From: Borovskyia barvae
Taxonomy: Eukaryota > Euglenozoa > Kinetoplastea > Trypanosomatida > Trypanosomatidae
Assembly (NCBI GenBank): GCA_030849085.1
Contig: JASAOM010001125.1
Span: 1-64,000 of the forward strand
Reading direction: 5' to 3'
Length of the DNA: 64,000 nt
The notes under the pieces were generated by a model. The model saw only the letters and a list, made by a program, of their open reading frames with translations. It made no database searches and had not been told where the DNA came from. Of this stretch, positions 60,440-64,000 are shown piece by piece; within the stretch, counting starts at the first letter, position 1, and each line of letters begins with the position of its first letter. Position numbers and translations under genes: made by a program.

Positions 60440-63400
60440 AGGGTTGCATTCATGGGGAAAGAATAAAAATACCAAAGGGAGCCGTAGAGGGAAGACACGC
60501 CAGAGGAGGTTGTGAGATCGCTGCACGAAGAGGAAGGTAAGGTTTCGTGCCCACGTCCGTCTCGCAGGTATCGGCGAGGAGAGGGGGAAGATAAGAGGGC
60601 TCGGCCGTGTTGGGAGGTTTGCGCAATAAAGGCGATACAGCTTTGAGGTCGCTCCTCACCTCTTCCTCCACCCCTTCTTGATCTCTTTCCCATGTAAGCG
60701 GGCAGACACAGAGCCATTGAAGTATCCCTCGATGCTTGTAGGACGAGTGTGTGTGCTCGCGTGCTGTGTGTTGATGTGGACCTGAGGGAGAGAGACGGGA
60801 GTGCGAGCCGGAGGGTAGGAGAAACGGAGGAAGTCAGCATGGAGACCATTAGAGATGCTCTCGGCATTTTTTGTGGGGCAGGAGGAGAACGCGTCTCATT
60901 CCTCTCACCATCCGTCTCCCTCTCATCTTCCCTATCCGCCCATCATTTTCTACCCCTCCCTCCCTCTGCTTTAAGGGAAAAGCTTCGGGTTTTATTCATG
61001 GGAAGGGCTCCCTATCTGTCCCTCTACCTCTTTCTCTCGCTCCGTGTGTTGTCGACTCTCACGGTCGACAGTTCTTTTCATTTTGTTTTGTTTTCCCTCT
61101 CCCCTCTTCCTATTTTCCCCGTCTTGATATTTTCATTTCTTTTTCGCGCCTTGTGCCTTTCTTTTCTTCCTCTGTATAAGGCCTTCCCCCCCCCCCCGAC
61201 TACGTCTCCTCCTTCTCCTTCCCTCCCCTGCACCCTCATGACTTTCCAGTAGGTTTGAGGGGTGAGTGGGTGGGGAAAGTGCCTCTTCCGGTGTTGAGCG
61301 GGGGACATCAACGTGTGCCTGTGCCTGTGTGGAACTGCACAGGTGTAGGGGGAAGGGAGGGAGGGACGTCGACGGTAGGGAAAGAGGACGCACATGGGGG
61401 ATGGGAGCAAAGGGGTAAAGGTGAAGGTGGAGTGGGGGAGGGGGTGACGCCATCAAGAGGGGAAGGCGTGAGAGGGGGGTTGGCAATGTGGACTCTTGTT
61501 TCTCCACCTCCACCTCCACCTCCCTCCCTCCCCCCCCCGCCCATATCCCTTCTGCCTTTTAATACCAAAAAGCGCACCTATTCACCAGTGAACTCCTCCC
61601 TCTCTCCCCTCCTCTCTCTCTCTCTCTATGCATATATATATATATATATACAGTGACACTTGGACGATGCTGTGTCTGTGTGTGTGTGTGTGTGTGTAAG
61701 AGCGAGATAGACAAAGAAGAGAGGGAGATCCAAAAATAAGTTATGCAAGTCGAAAAAACGGTAACCAAACCATTTAATTTCTTCCCCCCTTTCGCTCACA
61801 TCATGACATCACATGTGCATCGCGGGCAGGAACGCCCCAAGGAGTTTTGCATGATGCGACGCCAACCCCATAGGATGTGCTGTGTGATGCAGGAAGGGCG
61901 TAGGTGTGTATGTGTGTCAGAAATGAGACGAAAGGGAGGGGGGATAGAGAGAGAGAGAGAGAGAAGGGATGCATCGGGTGAAAATACACCAGATGCACCC
62001 GGTGCGCCACAGTCGCATCTACTCATTTATCCCCTTGTGGAACGACGAAAAACAAAACGAATCCTGGACGTTGGCACATACCCCGCTTGGTGCGAGCAAA
62101 GAGCAACTGCCCCTCGTTTCCCATTTGAAGGGTGAAAAGGAATAGGAGGAGGGGCAACGCAAATCGAGAACGTAAGAGGGCATCTGCTTTGTTCTCCTCA
62201 ACGTTACCTTTCGCAACTCTCGTGCAGAGCGCCTTTTTCGCTCTCTCCACCGGCTACACACATCCCCATGCACACGCGTGTAGCTACGTAAAAGCATGAA
62301 GGGGTAAAGTGGATTCCGATTTTTCTCCATGCACTTCCTTTTTCCATGCTCTTCCTTTCTCCATGCTCTTCCTTTCTCCATGCTCTTCCTTTTTCCATGC
62401 ACTTGCTCGCTTTTTTTTTTTGAGAGTTCGGTCACCCCCTTCCACCCCCTCTCTCTCTCAATCGAGCACGCCCCAAAACAGAGCGACGCTGACGTACACA
62501 CAAACACGATCCTTTGGGACACCGACACCCTTCCTTCTTTAATTTTTGTATAATCCTTATCGTTTGTTTCGCGTCGCTCTCTCTACATCTATATATATAT
62601 ATATATATGGGGCCAGCTCAGAGAGCTCTTCCATTGTACCGTCACTGTTGCCTCTCCCGTTCTTCGTTTCTCCTCCGCTTTTGAGGGGTGAGGTTGCCGT
62701 CTGTCCCTTAAACAACTTCCTTTGCACAGCACCAACATACACGCATACATAAATATATATATATATATATATCATTAGAAGCACAGGTGCACGCAGAGAA
62801 ACACCTTGAGACACAACACGTGTCACCTTATCTCAGTAGCTCGCGGAGGAGGCACTACGGGGGGCAAGGAATTACTTATCTCCCGTACGTCTCTCTCTCT
62901 CTCTCTCTCTCTCTTCCCCCCCTTCCTCCTCTTTTCCCTTCCCTCGATTTCTTTTTCTGTGTGTGTTGTGTGTTGTGACGCTTTACGTGAGGGGGCGGGA
63001 GTTTCAACACGAAGGGAAGCACCTCGACATTCACAATCGCTCTTCGGTATTCTACCCTCCTCATTCTTTTTTTTTTGTAAACCCTCGTCGGAGTGAACAG
63101 GTAGGATAGATCACCACCCGTGCTCGCCGTTTCCGCGGACATATATATATATATATATGCATATATGAACATCTCTCTCATCTCTCACATCCACAGCACA
63201 TCCCACATAGACGGCTCCTTGAGCACGGACCCCCTCCGCTCTCCACTGCCTCCCACACCATCGCAGCTTCAATCTGTATAGATATCTTTATATATATATA
63301 TATATATGGTTCCCTTTGCGCGTCTTTTCTTCCCTCTCTCCCATTGTCATAGATAGACCCCTCCCCCCTCTCCTCCCCTCCCTTCTCCTCTTCGGTGTAA

Positions 63401-63550
63401 GTGCGCGCTGGCGTTGCCGTCCCGTTCCTCCCCCATAGTATACTGGTGGAAGTCCGCCTCAAAGGTGTGAGATCCTGCATCGGCAACGGTACTCCGCCCA
63501 CCGACCCCCCCCCCTCCTCCCTCCTCTTTCCCTCATAAAAACAACAGACC
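60440..63550. other. 3.1 kb gene-free region with a minisatellite
   Basis: Contents: a 7 bp inverted repeat TGTCGAC/GTCGACA (61050-61070), pyrimidine DNA 61090-61230, (CT)n(TA)n 61609-61651, (GT)n 61675-61696, (GA)n 61945-61963, a 17-base minisatellite 62327-62408, (TA)n at 62590-62608, 62753-62772, 63142-63159 and 63289-63307, and (CT)n 62889-62913. The tract 63500-63535 followed by AG 63546-63547 lies 3 bases before the ATG at 63551. No gene or RNA is supported. Confidence 0.6.
62327..62408. repeat. 17 bp minisatellite, about five units
   Basis: The units start CCATG at 62327, 62344, 62361, 62378 and 62395, exactly 17 bases apart, with consensus CCATGCTCTTCCTTTCT. The outer units differ at a few bases (CCATGCACTT). 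It lies far from both neighbouring genes. Confidence 0.92.
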
Positions 63551-64000
63551 ATGCGCCCGTCTGCGCTCTTCACTCCCCAGCGCCCTTCGCGCGATGAAAT
63601 CGAAGGCATCGTGGGGGGCTGTGCAATACGGGTTGGTCAAGCTCCGGCATCCGCAATTAAATGGGGACTTCGGGAGGGCAGTGCGTCTCAGTCACCGGCC
63701 CCTCGACTTCCGAGGACTACGGCACCCCCCTCGGCGACCGAATCCCCTGAGGCTGCTCGTCGCTTCACCCGCTCAGGGCGGCAAGAGCTGTCCGCGGTGT
63801 CGCCAAACCACCTCTCTCGTCCCGCACCGCAGCCGAACGAAGGCGCACGATACGGTGGAGTGCGTGAGTGGGAGCGGGACAAGAGTAGCCCCCCCAACTG
63901 GCGGCAAGTCTCTTCTCGCTCGGCGGCTGGGGCTTCTCCGCATGGCAGGGGCGACAACACCCGCCGCCGCCGACCGTCCCCGTCGGGAAACTCGCCCGAC
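63551..64000 (+). CDS. Start of an unidentified gene (3' end outside window)
   Basis: ATG 63551 opens a frame of 150 codons that runs to the window end without a stop. It starts MRPSALFTPQRPSRDEIEGI, then becomes rich in Ser, Pro, Arg and Ala (about 60-150), which suggests a disordered region. The start sits 3 bases after the first AG (63546-63547) that follows a long C/T tract, as for other genes here. Codon use is GC-ending like its neighbours. The opposite-strand frame in this stretch is its mirror. No domain or family is recognisable from this part; no signal peptide or membrane segment is seen. Confidence 0.65.
   Translation, partial: MRPSALFTPQRPSRDEIEGIVGGCAIRVGQAPASAIKWGLREGSASQSPAPRLPRTTAPPSATESPEAARRFTRSGRQELSAVSPNHLSRPAPQPNEGARYGGVREWERDKSSPPNWRQVSSRSAAGASPHGRGDNTRRRRPSPSGNSPD

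Noticed and set aside
62019-62528. 169-codon minus-strand frame with MEKGRAWRKEEHGKRK-like repeats
   Set aside because: The repeats are just the translated 17 bp minisatellite; the remainder looks non-coding.

Overview
The window reads as nuclear DNA of a trypanosomatid, most likely a Leishmania-like (Leishmaniinae) genome. The evidence is intronless genes all on one strand, GC-rich third codon positions, long pyrimidine tracts followed by AG just upstream of start codons (trans-splicing signals), intergenic TA, GA, CT and GT microsatellites, and recognisable proteins such as a 177-residue cyclophilin A. I cannot name the species. All 16 supported protein genes (two cut by the window edges) lie on the + strand, so the window looks like the interior of one polycistronic transcription unit. 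There is no strand switch, rRNA, tRNA, transposon or CRISPR that I can support. Coding sequence totals about 29 kb of 64 kb, with gene-free stretches of 3 to 5 kb, which is sparse for this group.

Layout. 1-3.1 kb: a tandem pair of cysteine-rich proteins with Gln/Pro/Tyr-rich tails; the first copy seems to have lost its repeat tail to a stop codon. 6.1-9.8 kb: a large ankyrin-like multi-pass membrane protein. 10.4-11.1 kb: a Zim17/Hep1-type mitochondrial zinc-finger chaperone. 15.4-18.6 kb: a very large divergent cyclin. 20.8-21.2 kb: prefoldin subunit 4. 23.4-26.6 kb: a TPR protein whose middle resembles actinoporin-like domains and whose end resembles the LURP/Tubby/scramblase fold. 28.3-29.5 kb: a PH-domain protein. 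34.2-37.9 kb: a protein with a predicted N-myristoylation signal, a degenerate RhoGAP-like region and a coiled coil. 39.6-43.1 kb: an unidentified 1153-residue protein preceded by an overlapping 66-codon upstream frame. 48.3-49.2 kb: Bud32, the KEOPS kinase. 50.4-54.9 kb: a leucine-rich-repeat plus coiled-coil protein. 55.8-56.6 kb: mitochondrial ribosomal protein uL23m. 58.0-59.0 kb: a membrane protein with about four membrane segments. 59.9-60.4 kb: cyclophilin A. 63.55 kb to the end: the start of an unidentified gene.

The genes do not form a pathway. As is usual in trypanosomatids they share transcription, not function, and expression would be set by trans-splicing, UTRs and mRNA stability. 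The most unusual items are the TPR/actinoporin-like/LURP-like architecture, the ubiquitin-fold-like plus cysteine-cluster tandem pair, the overlapping upstream frame at 39443, several strong inverted repeats in the gaps, and a recurring pyrimidine tract-(TA)n-(GA)n arrangement.
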